This document shows positions 16,173 to 23,422 of a DNA stretch of 64,000 bases, piece by piece. Location of the stretch: contig NZ_JAUCBM010000003.1 in the NCBI RefSeq assembly GCF_030362795.1, positions 248,001 through 312,000 on the forward strand. Direction: 5' to 3'. Position 1 is the stretch's first letter. Each line of letters starts with the position of its first letter. The notes below the pieces were generated by a model. The model was not told the DNA's origin, searched no databases, and saw only the letters and a program-made list of their open reading frames with translations. A program made the translations under genes and the position numbers. The DNA comes from Pseudochrobactrum kiredjianiae (GTDB lineage: Bacteria > Pseudomonadota > Alphaproteobacteria > Rhizobiales > Rhizobiaceae).

Positions 16173-16292
16173 TCAGCTTATTGGAATGTTGAAGTATTTT
16201 ACGACGGCTTCTTCATAGGTGGAGCCGCGTGAAAATGAAAATTCGGACTTCAGAGAGTTGCTAGAGCGTGCCGGATGTTCGCGGTAGCTCAA
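16173..16292 (-). CDS. Possible small ORF or 3' gene fragment
   Basis: On the minus strand a frame ending in TGA at 16173-16175 reads RGSTYEEAVVKYFNIPIS at its C-terminus and LSYREHPARSSNSLKSEF before it, with amphipathic, protein-like composition. No ATG exists; the only plausible start is a TTG at 16292, giving 39 residues. The first half lies in a palindromic repeat, so this may be the 3' remnant of a gene cut by the repeat, or a real short protein. The C-terminal part outside the repeat is the stronger evidence. Confidence 0.35.
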   Translation of the reverse strand: MSYREHPARSSNSLKSEFSFSRGSTYEEAVVKYFNIPIS

Positions 16293-16320
16293 GTGATCCC
16301 ATTTAGCTGCGCATGCTCTA
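16259..16320. repeat. Short TAGAGC...GCTCTA repeat
   Basis: About 62 bp bounded by CTAGAGC and GCTCTAA, with an internal GAGCGTGC/GCATGCTC-type pairing, similar in its ends to the repeats at 12182, 51916 and 54381. It lies between the autotransporter gene and paralog 3. Confidence 0.5.
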
Positions 16321-16370
16321 ATTTTAAGGTGTCAGAGCGAGCTTTGTATGCCAAGTCTGGCACACAGTGT

Positions 16371-16556
16371 TTAGTGTAATGATCTGGAAAAACCGTTGCG
16401 GTGGATCATATTTAAACGATCAACCATACTATCTGTCTCAACAATATTAAGTCCGATAACTTCTTTACCATTATGTTTGGCAATAGCGCCGGTGATGATG
16501 TCGAAGACGCACCATGATCCGGTAGAAAGCTTTTTCATGTCGTAACGGATGCGCAT
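16371..16556 (-). CDS. Small unnamed protein, paralog 3 of 3
   Basis: 61 residues starting MRIRYDMKKLSTGSWCVFDI and ending IHRNGFSRSLH. It shares the MRIRYDMKKL, WCV-x-DI-x-TG, A-x-HNG, VIGL, TD-x-MV and LN blocks with the proteins at 4972-5172 and 10307-10492; even the DNA of the first nine codons is nearly identical (CGTTACGACATGAA core). An AAGAAG-like ribosome site lies before the ATG. All three copies are on the minus strand within 12 kb. The function is unknown. Confidence 0.8.
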   Translation of the reverse strand: MRIRYDMKKLSTGSWCVFDIITGAIAKHNGKEVIGLNIVETDSMVDRLNMIHRNGFSRSLH

Positions 16557-16736
16557 GGCAATACTTCTTTTCAGTATAAATATTATCAGGATGTTCTTGG
16601 ATTAAATCGAATTTAATTGATTGAAAAATGAATTAATATGATCGGAGCTATGAATGAAATTGATGGTATTTTAGTTCAAGTAATGCGGATGGTTACGCTC
16701 ATTCCTTGACAGAAAAGGCAGCTTACGGATTGCTGT

Positions 16737-16889
16737 TTATTTAGATTGAGAAAAAACAAATCCACCTGAAATAGTGAGTACTACGCCTGTAGCAATAGCT
16801 ATGACAGGATTATCAGGGGATGATGTGAGTAAGGCCGCGCCGGTTCCGATGCCGATTATCGCCCCGTAAATGACACCAGGAAGAGTCAT
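16737..16889 (-). CDS. Small hydrophobic membrane protein
   Basis: 50 residues starting MTLPGVIYGAIIGIGTGAAL, with two glycine-rich hydrophobic segments separated by TSSPDNP and a short SQSK tail, giving a helical hairpin. A GAGAGG ribosome site lies 5-10 bp before the ATG. The alternating Gly/Ile/Ala composition is like small membrane proteins or holin/toxin peptides, but nothing specific is recognisable. It lies about 180 bp upstream of paralog 3 on the same strand, in AT-rich DNA. Confidence 0.55.
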   Translation of the reverse strand: MTLPGVIYGAIIGIGTGAALLTSSPDNPVIAIATGVVLTISGGFVFSQSK

Positions 16890-17245
16890 TGTTGCCTCTC
16901 TATGTTGTGTAACAATGTCAGGTTACTCACTATTTTATAGGGCAGTCAATTTTTCAAGTGAATAACTTTAATTTATTATTTTTATTTAAGTCATATTGAA
17001 GGTTCAATGTAACATTAATTTTATTTTTTAAGTTTATAGTATTTTATTTATATTTAATATTATTTATAAGTAAAATTGAATTATTATTCATATATTGAAA
17101 CAGAGTTGATTTATTTTTTATTTAATATTAATTGCTTTAGACGGTTTTGATTTAATATATAGTAAAAATAATGTCGTGAATTCAGTTTCAATAAAGACTG
17201 AATAAAAAAATTTCATTTTTATGCTATGTGATTTGGCGTGTTCTG
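16890..17245. other. Extremely AT-rich intergenic region
   Basis: About 350 bp composed almost wholly of A/T runs between a small membrane protein gene and the divergent acyltransferase gene. No ORF or stem-loop that I can support. Such composition is typical of promoters of recently acquired or silenced genes (inference). Confidence 0.5.
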
Positions 17246-18337
17246 ATGGCAACAAAACGATTAGAGAATATTGATGGATTGCGGGCAATCGCAGCTCTGT
17301 CAGTGCTAGTGCAGCATATGTTTGGCGATATGTTGCGCTACCCTGGTGTTGAATCTACTGTGTTGTATCCTTACGTTTCGACGTGGGTTCATAATTTTGA
17401 CCTCGGACGTTTCGGGGTGGTCTTATTTTTTCTAATTAGTGGATTTGTCGTCCCTTTCAGTATTAAAGGGGAGAAACCACTGCGCCGATTTGCAATTTCC
17501 CGGTTTTTCCGACTGTATCCTGCCTTGTGGCTGGCAATTGCAGCCTTAACTGCATTGTTTTGGTATCGTGGAAATATGCCGGCTGTTTCTACTATATTAG
17601 CCAATATGACTATGGCGCCGGCTCTCTTTGGTAAAACATGGCTGTCTGAAATATACTGGACGCTGTTTATTGAGCTGGTGTTTTATTTTCTCATAGCGAG
17701 TTTATTCGCAATCAAGCGACTTTACGACTACCGTACTGTTTTTGCGCTGGGAATGCTGCTTGTCGCTTCTACAGCTTTCCCTGTTTTGTTGCGTATCAAT
17801 CATGTTGCTGAGTTGCCTGTTCAGTATATCGGTTTGCATGTTTCATTTTTGTTTAGCGGGTTGTTGTTACGGTTTTCAATTATCGATAAACGTCCTCGGG
17901 CAGGGCTATGTGCGTTATGTCTTCTCGGCCTGCAGCTTGTTACAATTTTTAGCCTGTCCGATTTTTCCTTGTTGCGGAATGACGGCTTTGTTCTGATTAG
18001 TGGCCAAGCAATCCTTGCTGCTTATATTGCTGCTATAATCTTATTCATTACTGCTGCAGTAACTTTGCGCCCCCATTCGGAAACTTTAGCTGCAACAGGT
18101 CAAATCAGCTATTCGATTTATCTTTTCCACTGGTTGGTTTGCAGTTTTATTTATAGCCAGCTTCCTTTAACAGGTGAGTGGCGCAGCCTTGCAATCATGA
18201 TGCTTTGCATTGTCGCAACACTTATTGTTTCGTCGGCTGTATACAATCTGGTCGAGAAGCCGATGCAGGCATTGGGTAAATATATTGTTAATATCTACTC
18301 CCGTACGAACATGCGGCCAGTTCGTCTGTCGAGCTGA
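17246..18337 (+). CDS. Acyltransferase family 3 membrane protein
   Basis: 363 residues from the ATG at 17246 (a GTG at 17228 is possible; neither has a clear ribosome site). It starts MATKRLENIDGLRAIAALSV, the N-terminal signature of acyltransferase 3 (OafA/NodX-type) with the conserved R and a His in LVQHMFG. About ten hydrophobic segments follow, including RFFRLYPALWLAIA and SEIYWTLFIELVFYFLIA. These inner-membrane enzymes O-acylate exported sugars of LPS, exopolysaccharide or peptidoglycan. No glycan genes adjoin it. The AT-rich promoter and isolated position fit horizontal gain, but this is weak evidence. Confidence 0.9.
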   Translation: MATKRLENIDGLRAIAALSVLVQHMFGDMLRYPGVESTVLYPYVSTWVHNFDLGRFGVVLFFLISGFVVPFSIKGEKPLRRFAISRFFRLYPALWLAIAALTALFWYRGNMPAVSTILANMTMAPALFGKTWLSEIYWTLFIELVFYFLIASLFAIKRLYDYRTVFALGMLLVASTAFPVLLRINHVAELPVQYIGLHVSFLFSGLLLRFSIIDKRPRAGLCALCLLGLQLVTIFSLSDFSLLRNDGFVLISGQAILAAYIAAIILFITAAVTLRPHSETLAATGQISYSIYLFHWLVCSFIYSQLPLTGEWRSLAIMMLCIVATLIVSSAVYNLVEKPMQALGKYIVNIYSRTNMRPVRLSS

Positions 18338-18463
18338 TAGGGTGGTTTCACCACCCCCAAGCTGTCGATATCAAAATGCTTTATGCCAAATTCGGCGAAC
18401 TGACATTGAAAGATGATTTTTTACTAGAGCGCTCAGCAAGGAGGAATTGCTGGGGGAAAAAAA
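18338..18463. other. Short intergenic stretch with hairpin
   Basis: A GGGTGGT-TTC-ACCACCC hairpin lies at 18341-18357 directly after the acyltransferase stop. It lacks a T run, so it may be a weak terminator. TAGAGCGCTC at 18425-18434 is a repeat edge. Confidence 0.4.
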
Positions 18464-18707
18464 ATGATCGATCACAAACACAAGCTCGCGGCATACGGCA
18501 ACCAGACACCGCTGTGCTGGCTGGGGCAAAGTTCGCCTTGCACCTGATATTGCCGTTTATCTGGTAAAAACTGATGCTAAGGCTGGTAAGGATCTCGCCG
18601 GACACAGTCTGCTTGGTAAACAAGCATGGGGGGCTGGTGATGGCATTGAGACGCTGAAAGATGGTTTGCATCTGGCCATTGCAATGCGCATTGTCGCAGA
18701 CTTATGA
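18464..18707 (+). pseudogene. Frameshifted small gene remnant
   Basis: A strong AAGGAGG site (about 18438) and a GGGGG run precede an ATG that reads only 27 residues (MIDHKHKLAAYGNQTPLCWL...) before TGA. The shifted frame then reads on with protein-like sequence, VRLAPDIAVYLVKTDAKAG and a helical ETLKDGLHLAIAMRIVADL end, stopping in a TGA that overlaps the ATG of the next small gene. This fits a gene of about 80 residues with one frameshift near 18520-18530. I recognise no family. Confidence 0.35.
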
Positions 18708-18805
18708 AATGGATGATTGTCGCTGTTGTCTGTGCATTTATCGGCACAGTAATGTTGTATGAAAACATCCTCAAAGTTCTCAATTGGATTAACCACTCTA
18801 AATAA
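18704..18805 (+). CDS. Tiny single-pass membrane protein
   Basis: 33 residues starting MKWMIVAVVCAFIGTVMLYE, an N-terminal membrane helix with a short polar tail ending NHSK. Its ATG overlaps the TGA of the preceding remnant frame (ATGA), the usual sign of translational coupling, which also supports that the upstream frame was once real. The function is unknown. Confidence 0.35.
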   Translation: MKWMIVAVVCAFIGTVMLYENILKVLNWINHSK

Positions 18806-18813
18806 AACAGCTT

Positions 18814-18838
18814 TGCCGGTCAGGAAACCTGATCGGCA
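18814..18838. terminator. Stem-loop, possible terminator
   Basis: TGCCGGTCAGG pairs with CCTGATCGGCA with a 3 nt loop and one G-T pair between two convergent genes. No long T run on either strand. Confidence 0.45.
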
Positions 18839-18868
18839 GTTGGAATGGATGTGCCGCTGTGCGTGAAC

Positions 18869-19276
18869 TTACGACTTGATACTGGTGGCTTGTGACCAAA
18901 CGACCTGCCATTGCTCATTGTGCTTCTCATAGGTATCGGTATGCCAATAATCACTCAACGGAACTTTATGCCCGCCAAAGATCGCTTCGAGTTGAGCACG
19001 ATAACGGAGTATTGCAACGCCATCATATAAGCGCACGGCAATCTCGGCAGGCTGCCACGTCAGATATTTGAGATGGCCGGAGGCGATAGCACCCAAATAT
19101 TCGTTCTTTGATAAAGCCATGCCGATTGGCGTTATCAATTGGAAGTCTGCTGTATGAAAGCGTTGCGCCTGTTCAATATCAGCATCGATCAGGGCGCGAA
19201 GTCTGGCACGCTCTGCTTCTCTGAGATGTTCGGCTATGGCGGCAGGTGAATGCTCGCTGGTTGCTTGTACTGTCAT
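18869..19276 (-). CDS. NTF2-like / DUF4440-type protein
   Basis: 135 residues with the cone-shaped NTF2 fold pattern: an N-terminal helix rich in Glu/Arg (LREAERARLRALIDADIEQA), then the F-H-x-x-D-F-x-L-I-T-P-x-G motif of DUF4440/SnoaL-like proteins, and a C-terminal W-x-V-V-W-S-Q-A strand. Members include ketosteroid isomerase-like enzymes and binding proteins. It starts 38 bp after the SDR gene on the same strand and is probably cotranscribed under the divergent TetR regulator. Confidence 0.8.
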   Translation of the reverse strand: MTVQATSEHSPAAIAEHLREAERARLRALIDADIEQAQRFHTADFQLITPIGMALSKNEYLGAIASGHLKYLTWQPAEIAVRLYDGVAILRYRAQLEAIFGGHKVPLSDYWHTDTYEKHNEQWQVVWSQATSIKS

Positions 19277-19314
19277 CAGTTCTCTCTATTTCTAAAATAA
19301 AATCTGCTTGCGCA

Positions 19315-20394
19315 TCATTGTGGCTGATGGCTATGCGTGCCGGACACATCGTCCGCAGCAACTAAGCCCAAATCGATAAGGCTTTGCGCACTGGCTCGGA
19401 TGCATTCTTCCTCTGGACGCGAGTGCCAGTTGAGAATGCGCTTCGCCTTTTCTGAGCTGACGCTCAGGTCTCGATTGAGTTCATGAACAATAGTTCGCGC
19501 ATTCGGGTCTATCGCTGCCATGGTTATGACGACCTCGTCGGGCACTTCTGAGAGAGGAAGTCGAGAGCTGTAGTTTGGGAAAAAATCGCGCAATGTCGCC
19601 ACCAAGTCTTTAAGCCAAAAGAACCGTCCACCAACGATGATCCGTTGACCGCTAGCAGCAGGCGCGGTCAACGCACGAATGTGGGCGTCTGCAACGTCGC
19701 GTACATCGACCACAGAAAAACCAAAGCGCGGAATACCGTCAAAACGCCCCGTCATCAAATGGTGAAGCAGCCCTACTGATGTTCCAAAATGCCTACCCAG
19801 CACTGGGCCGAGAATGACGCTCGGATTGATAACAGCAAGATCAAGACCCGTATCCTGCGCAAAATTCCAAGCGGCTTGTTCACTCAGGGTTTTCGACTTG
19901 TAATAGGGCGTTGCGCGGGGGCTATTTATATCAGTCCAGTTCTCCTCGGTGTAGGGTGCATGTCCATTGCCGTGGTTGGTGGCCGCGATAGATGAGGTCA
20001 TCACGACCCGTTTGACTTGCGCCTTATGTGCAGCGCGCAACACCCGTAATGTACCTTCCCGCGCGGTATTGATCAGAGCAGTTTCATCTTCGGGAAACCC
20101 CGGAGGGAAGGGCGAAGCGGAATGAATAACATAGCTGCAGTCTTTGACGGCTTCTTCCCAACCGGCATCGCTATCAAGATCTGCCTGTACAAAACTCAGA
20201 TGTTCATTTGCATCGGGACAGTATTTGGCCAGGTTCCGACGTATCGCATCACCTTTTTCGATAGATCGCACCGTACCACGAACCCGATATCCCTGTTGTA
20301 GCAATTGTAATGCTATATGCTCGGCTAGAAATCCGGTAACGCCCGTCACAAGCACAGTTAAATTTCTGGAATGGTCATTCACCATGGCGGCCAT
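19315..20394 (-). CDS. NAD(P)-dependent epimerase/dehydratase (extended SDR)
   Basis: 359 residues from the ATG at 20394 (AAGGGAACC site); an upstream ATG at 20439 would overlap the inverted repeat in the operator region, so I prefer the internal start. Rossmann motif VTGVTGFLAEHIALQLLQQG (GxxGxxG), an HSASPFPP segment, MTSSIAAT, the catalytic YYKSKTLSE (Tyr-x-x-x-Lys) and NPSVILGPVLG are typical of dihydroflavonol-reductase/cinnamoyl-reductase-like extended SDRs. It likely reduces an aldehyde or ketone in the cytoplasm. It is divergent from a TetR gene and followed by an NTF2-like gene: a classic inducible detoxification or small-molecule unit. Confidence 0.9.
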   Translation of the reverse strand: MAAMVNDHSRNLTVLVTGVTGFLAEHIALQLLQQGYRVRGTVRSIEKGDAIRRNLAKYCPDANEHLSFVQADLDSDAGWEEAVKDCSYVIHSASPFPPGFPEDETALINTAREGTLRVLRAAHKAQVKRVVMTSSIAATNHGNGHAPYTEENWTDINSPRATPYYKSKTLSEQAAWNFAQDTGLDLAVINPSVILGPVLGRHFGTSVGLLHHLMTGRFDGIPRFGFSVVDVRDVADAHIRALTAPAASGQRIIVGGRFFWLKDLVATLRDFFPNYSSRLPLSEVPDEVVITMAAIDPNARTIVHELNRDLSVSSEKAKRILNWHSRPEEECIRASAQSLIDLGLVAADDVSGTHSHQPQ

Positions 20395-20430
20395 CAAGGT
20401 TCCCTTTGGTTGCAGCGCGTAATAGCTAAA

Positions 20431-20505
20431 ATTAGACATATAGACTCATATTGTCTAATTGTGTTTTTTGACAGGTTGGACATTAACTGTCAATAATAGC
20501 CAACC
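20431..20505. promoter_or_regulatory. Operator region with three nested inverted repeats
   Basis: Between the SDR and tetR genes: ATTAGACA (20431-20438) with TGTCTAAT (20452-20459); TTGACAG (20468-20474) with CTGTCAA (20487-20493); and GGTTGG (20474-20479) with CCAACC (20500-20505). All arms are perfect. The spacing and position are as expected for binding by the divergent TetR-family protein, which would control both genes. The TTGACA also resembles a -35. Confidence 0.6.
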
Positions 20506-21084
20506 ATGCATATTGATCGTAAAATAGACCACATTCTGGATGCTGCCCTGCCGGTATTCGTGCGCTTTGGTTTCCGTAAAACGTCCATGGCTGACATTGC
20601 ACGCGCTGCAAAAATCTCCAGAGCCTCACTGTATTTGGCCTTCAACAGCAAAGAGGAACTGTTTCGTGCAGGCTCCATGAGGGCACATACCCGAACAATG
20701 GCGAATGTGACTGCGGTCTTGGCGCAATCTGGAAATGCTATTGAACGAGTGGAGGCGGCCATTATGGTCTTCCAGCGGGAACTGGTCATACCATTGAACG
20801 AGAGTGATGAAGCTAATGAGCTCTTTGCAACCAATATGGCACTTGCACCCGACATCACAATCGAAGCGCGCACCAAGTTATTGAACGTGCTGGAGCAGAC
20901 ATTAGCTGCTGCAGTTCAGACCGGTGAGATCAACCTTGAAGCAGCTCGTGCTACACCTGCGCAACTGGCAAGTCTCATTTTGGCGGGGATTGAAGGCATC
21001 AAGCATTCACGCAAAGCCGGGAATCATCTTGAGGATGAAATCAAGCTATTCATGTGTTTTTTACGTGTCGCAGTCACGCCATAG
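20506..21084 (+). CDS. TetR/AcrR family transcriptional regulator
   Basis: 192 residues. The N-terminal HTH (about residues 10-55) shows the TetR signature: IDHILDAALPVFVRFGFRKT, then SMADIARAAKISRASLYLAF and NSKEELF. The C-terminal ligand domain is helical. It is divergently transcribed from the SDR gene across a short palindrome-rich region, so local autoregulation and control of the SDR/NTF2-like pair is likely (inference from layout). Confidence 0.93.
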   Translation: MHIDRKIDHILDAALPVFVRFGFRKTSMADIARAAKISRASLYLAFNSKEELFRAGSMRAHTRTMANVTAVLAQSGNAIERVEAAIMVFQRELVIPLNESDEANELFATNMALAPDITIEARTKLLNVLEQTLAAAVQTGEINLEAARATPAQLASLILAGIEGIKHSRKAGNHLEDEIKLFMCFLRVAVTP

Positions 21085-21384
21085 AAGGACTGCTAAAGTA
21101 ACGGCACATTTAGCCGAATGATAAGCATTATGATAATGCAGCTATAGCCTTGAGCTGCATCGGGCGCGGCTCTCAATTTCATCCAGATGGAGCGGTTCAC
21201 GACCTTTGGCTGTTCAGATCATTTCTATTTATTGCTCGCGAATGTTCTGATTTCTGTGAAAGAGCATACGTGATTTTTGCGATAAATTTGAAGAAATAGA
21301 AATATAGTTTCGGGGAGCAATTACAGATACTATAAACTATGCAATTTCGTTCTTGGGAAATTGTCACTAAGCTATTGAAAAGCT
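21085..21384. other. Intergenic region downstream of tetR
   Basis: About 300 bp without a supported gene. The ORF that overlaps it on the minus strand runs through the tRNA gene and is spurious. No clear terminator for tetR was found. Confidence 0.4.
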
Positions 21385-21460
<76 letters not shown>

Positions 21461-21982
21461 ACTTTTCTGAATTGGCATTCAGTAAGTGATCGGTTCTATA
21501 AAGTGGTGGTGCAGCTCTGTCTAGTCATGAAATTATTTTTTTGTGAAAAATATGAAGCCGGCTGATTTTTTTGCACAAAATTTATGTGCCAATTGTCAGT
21601 TTATGTTGTGTTTTTTGCAGTCTGATTGATGCCACTATTACCCAGCATGTCCGGCGCAGCGGGGTGCATGGCCTTGATGTGCGATAATCCATTGCACATA
21701 TAACTTGCATTATGGTTATACGGGTATATCAGACTGCTTAAAGATACAGGCTGTGCATCGGATTGTTAATAATCTTACCGGTATAAAACAGGTGTTATTG
21801 GTGTCACAGAATGCAATTGTCATAACAGTTTTATTTTTGCGCCATAATTAGGCGCTGAAAAGTGGCATAGCGTCTGTTGCAGGATTGGTTAAATTGCTCA
21901 TCAGGCAATATTAATCTTTTAGAAAATGATAGCGAAACAGTTCGGAGAGCAATCTTCGTGTTTTGCGTGATCTGAGGGTTCA
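21461..21982. other. Gene-free stretch upstream of dedA-like gene
   Basis: About 520 bp with AT-rich patches and no ORF, repeat or stem-loop that I can support. It contains the tRNA promoter (minus strand) and the promoter of the DedA-like gene. Confidence 0.4.
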
Positions 21983-22660
21983 ATGGACGGTTTTATCGGT
22001 GATCTCGGGCAATTTATTTCGGCTAATCAGGCTTGGGCCGGACCAATTGTCGGATTGATAGCCTTCGGTGAATCGCTGGCTGTCGTCGGTATGCTGATTC
22101 CTGCGACACCCATCATGCTGGCAATCGGCGGGTTGGTCGGGGCCGGTATTATTGATCCTATTCCCGTGATGATCGGCGCTGTGATTGGTGCTGTTATCGG
22201 TGATATTATCTCTTATTTTCTTGGCTGGTGGCTCGGCCGCCGTGTTATTCACCAATGGCCATTGAATAAATATCGCTCGCATATTGCGCAAGCGCGCCTG
22301 CTGTTCCGTAAATACGGTTTTGCTGCTGTGTTCTTCGGTCGTTTTTTCGGGCCTGTTCGTTGTACGGTGCCGCTGGTGGCCGGTATGATGTCGATGGATC
22401 AGAAGCGCTTCCAAACCGCCAATGTGACCTCCGCTCTGGTCTGGGCGCCGGTTATGATCCTGCCGGGCTGGCTTGCCGGTAAAGGCGCCGGTATTTTTGC
22501 GCGTCTAGATGGTAGTGACTGGGTTTGGATGGCGGTTGCCATGACAGTTGTTGCAACGCTTGCCAGCATTATCGGGGTGCGTTTCATGCGTGCGCGTCCG
22601 AAACATGAGCGAAAACGCGGTGCAGCGAAGAATAAAGTTTCAGCGACACCAGCGGAATAG
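21983..22660 (+). CDS. DedA family membrane protein
   Basis: 225 residues with the DedA/SNARE-associated (PF09335) pattern: FGESLAVVGMLIPATPIMLA with the membrane-embedded Glu, GAVIGDIISYFLGWWLGRR, and the family hallmark GRFFGPVRCTVPLVAGM with its Arg residues. Bacterial DedA proteins act as inner-membrane, proton-dependent lipid scramblases or flippases (undecaprenyl phosphate or phospholipid). The C-terminal tail is strongly basic (RARPKHERKRGAAKNK). A GAGGG site precedes the ATG. Confidence 0.93.
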   Translation: MDGFIGDLGQFISANQAWAGPIVGLIAFGESLAVVGMLIPATPIMLAIGGLVGAGIIDPIPVMIGAVIGAVIGDIISYFLGWWLGRRVIHQWPLNKYRSHIAQARLLFRKYGFAAVFFGRFFGPVRCTVPLVAGMMSMDQKRFQTANVTSALVWAPVMILPGWLAGKGAGIFARLDGSDWVWMAVAMTVVATLASIIGVRFMRARPKHERKRGAAKNKVSATPAE

Positions 22661-23422
22661 GCACCTTTTTAAGCTGTTAAACCGGTAAAATTTATTCATT
22701 TTTCGGTGGCGCTCACATTATAGTGTCGCCACCCTATGAAATATTTACCGGAATATCTTGATTAGAATTGCGTTTATACTCATTATAGCTGCAATTAATC
22801 GGAGCATTCATTTTAGTATGCTTCTGTGCTAATATTCAGTATTGAAACTGCTTATAGAAATTTTAACCGCGCAATTGCGCCTAACAGGGGTCTTTAAAAA
22901 CTCTTATGCCGGAAGATACTTCTGACGATTCGTCTATTACGGATTGTTGCCATTTCAAATCGGTAACAATCCGAAACCAGTCTTTACTGCACGTTGAATA
23001 CCGACGGAACAGGTCTTTGAGCTATCAGGCCTTTGTTTTACCGGTTGTGCATGTTTCCCGTTTTGCAAAGAAAATGCATGGCAGAGCTGCCGCTTGGCCA
23101 GCCATGATTGCACGCCAGATCTCTGAAAAGGAGACCGGCCTGCGGGATAAAATCCTCCTGTTTTTCGAAGTGTTTTGTAAGAACTCTCTGCGGATACCTG
23201 AAGGGGTTTCGGGCAGGGACTACTCTGATTTTACGCGATCAGAGCAAAAACATTCTGCAATTGAGCATTTCCGGTTCGCCATCTTCAAAGGTGATATCGG
23301 GACGGCGCTGAACCGGTTTCTCGAAACCGTGTATCGTGCCGACCCAGTGCTTGCGCGTTTGTCCGGCCTGAAGCTGGCTCACAACCGCATCCCGCAACAG
23401 AAATTCTAGGAAACGACAACCC
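22661..23422. other. Long leader/intergenic region upstream of the TerC-family gene
   Basis: About 760 bp. The first 240 bp are AT-rich and empty. From 22906 an ORF is present (separate entry, doubtful). TerC-type genes are often under the yybP-ykoY manganese riboswitch, but I cannot find its conserved GGGGAGUAG-type motif here. Confidence 0.4.
22906..23409 (+). CDS. Doubtful ORF upstream of TerC-family gene
   Basis: 167 codons starting [15 protein letters not shown] and ending 13 bp before the TerC gene. There is no recognisable domain, signal peptide or membrane segment, and the ribosome site is weak. Codon use is not obviously wrong, and the second half reads as plausible helices. It could be a lineage-specific gene or a chance ORF in the leader; a protein search would decide. 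Confidence 0.25.
   Translation: MPEDTSDDSSITDCCHFKSVTIRNQSLLHVEYRRNRSLSYQAFVLPVVHVSRFAKKMHGRAAAWPAMIARQISEKETGLRDKILLFFEVFCKNSLRIPEGVSGRDYSDFTRSEQKHSAIEHFRFAIFKGDIGTALNRFLETVYRADPVLARLSGLKLAHNRIPQQKF

Noticed and set aside
22661-23422. yybP-ykoY (manganese) riboswitch upstream of the TerC-family gene
   Set aside because: The conserved core motif expected for that riboswitch was not found.
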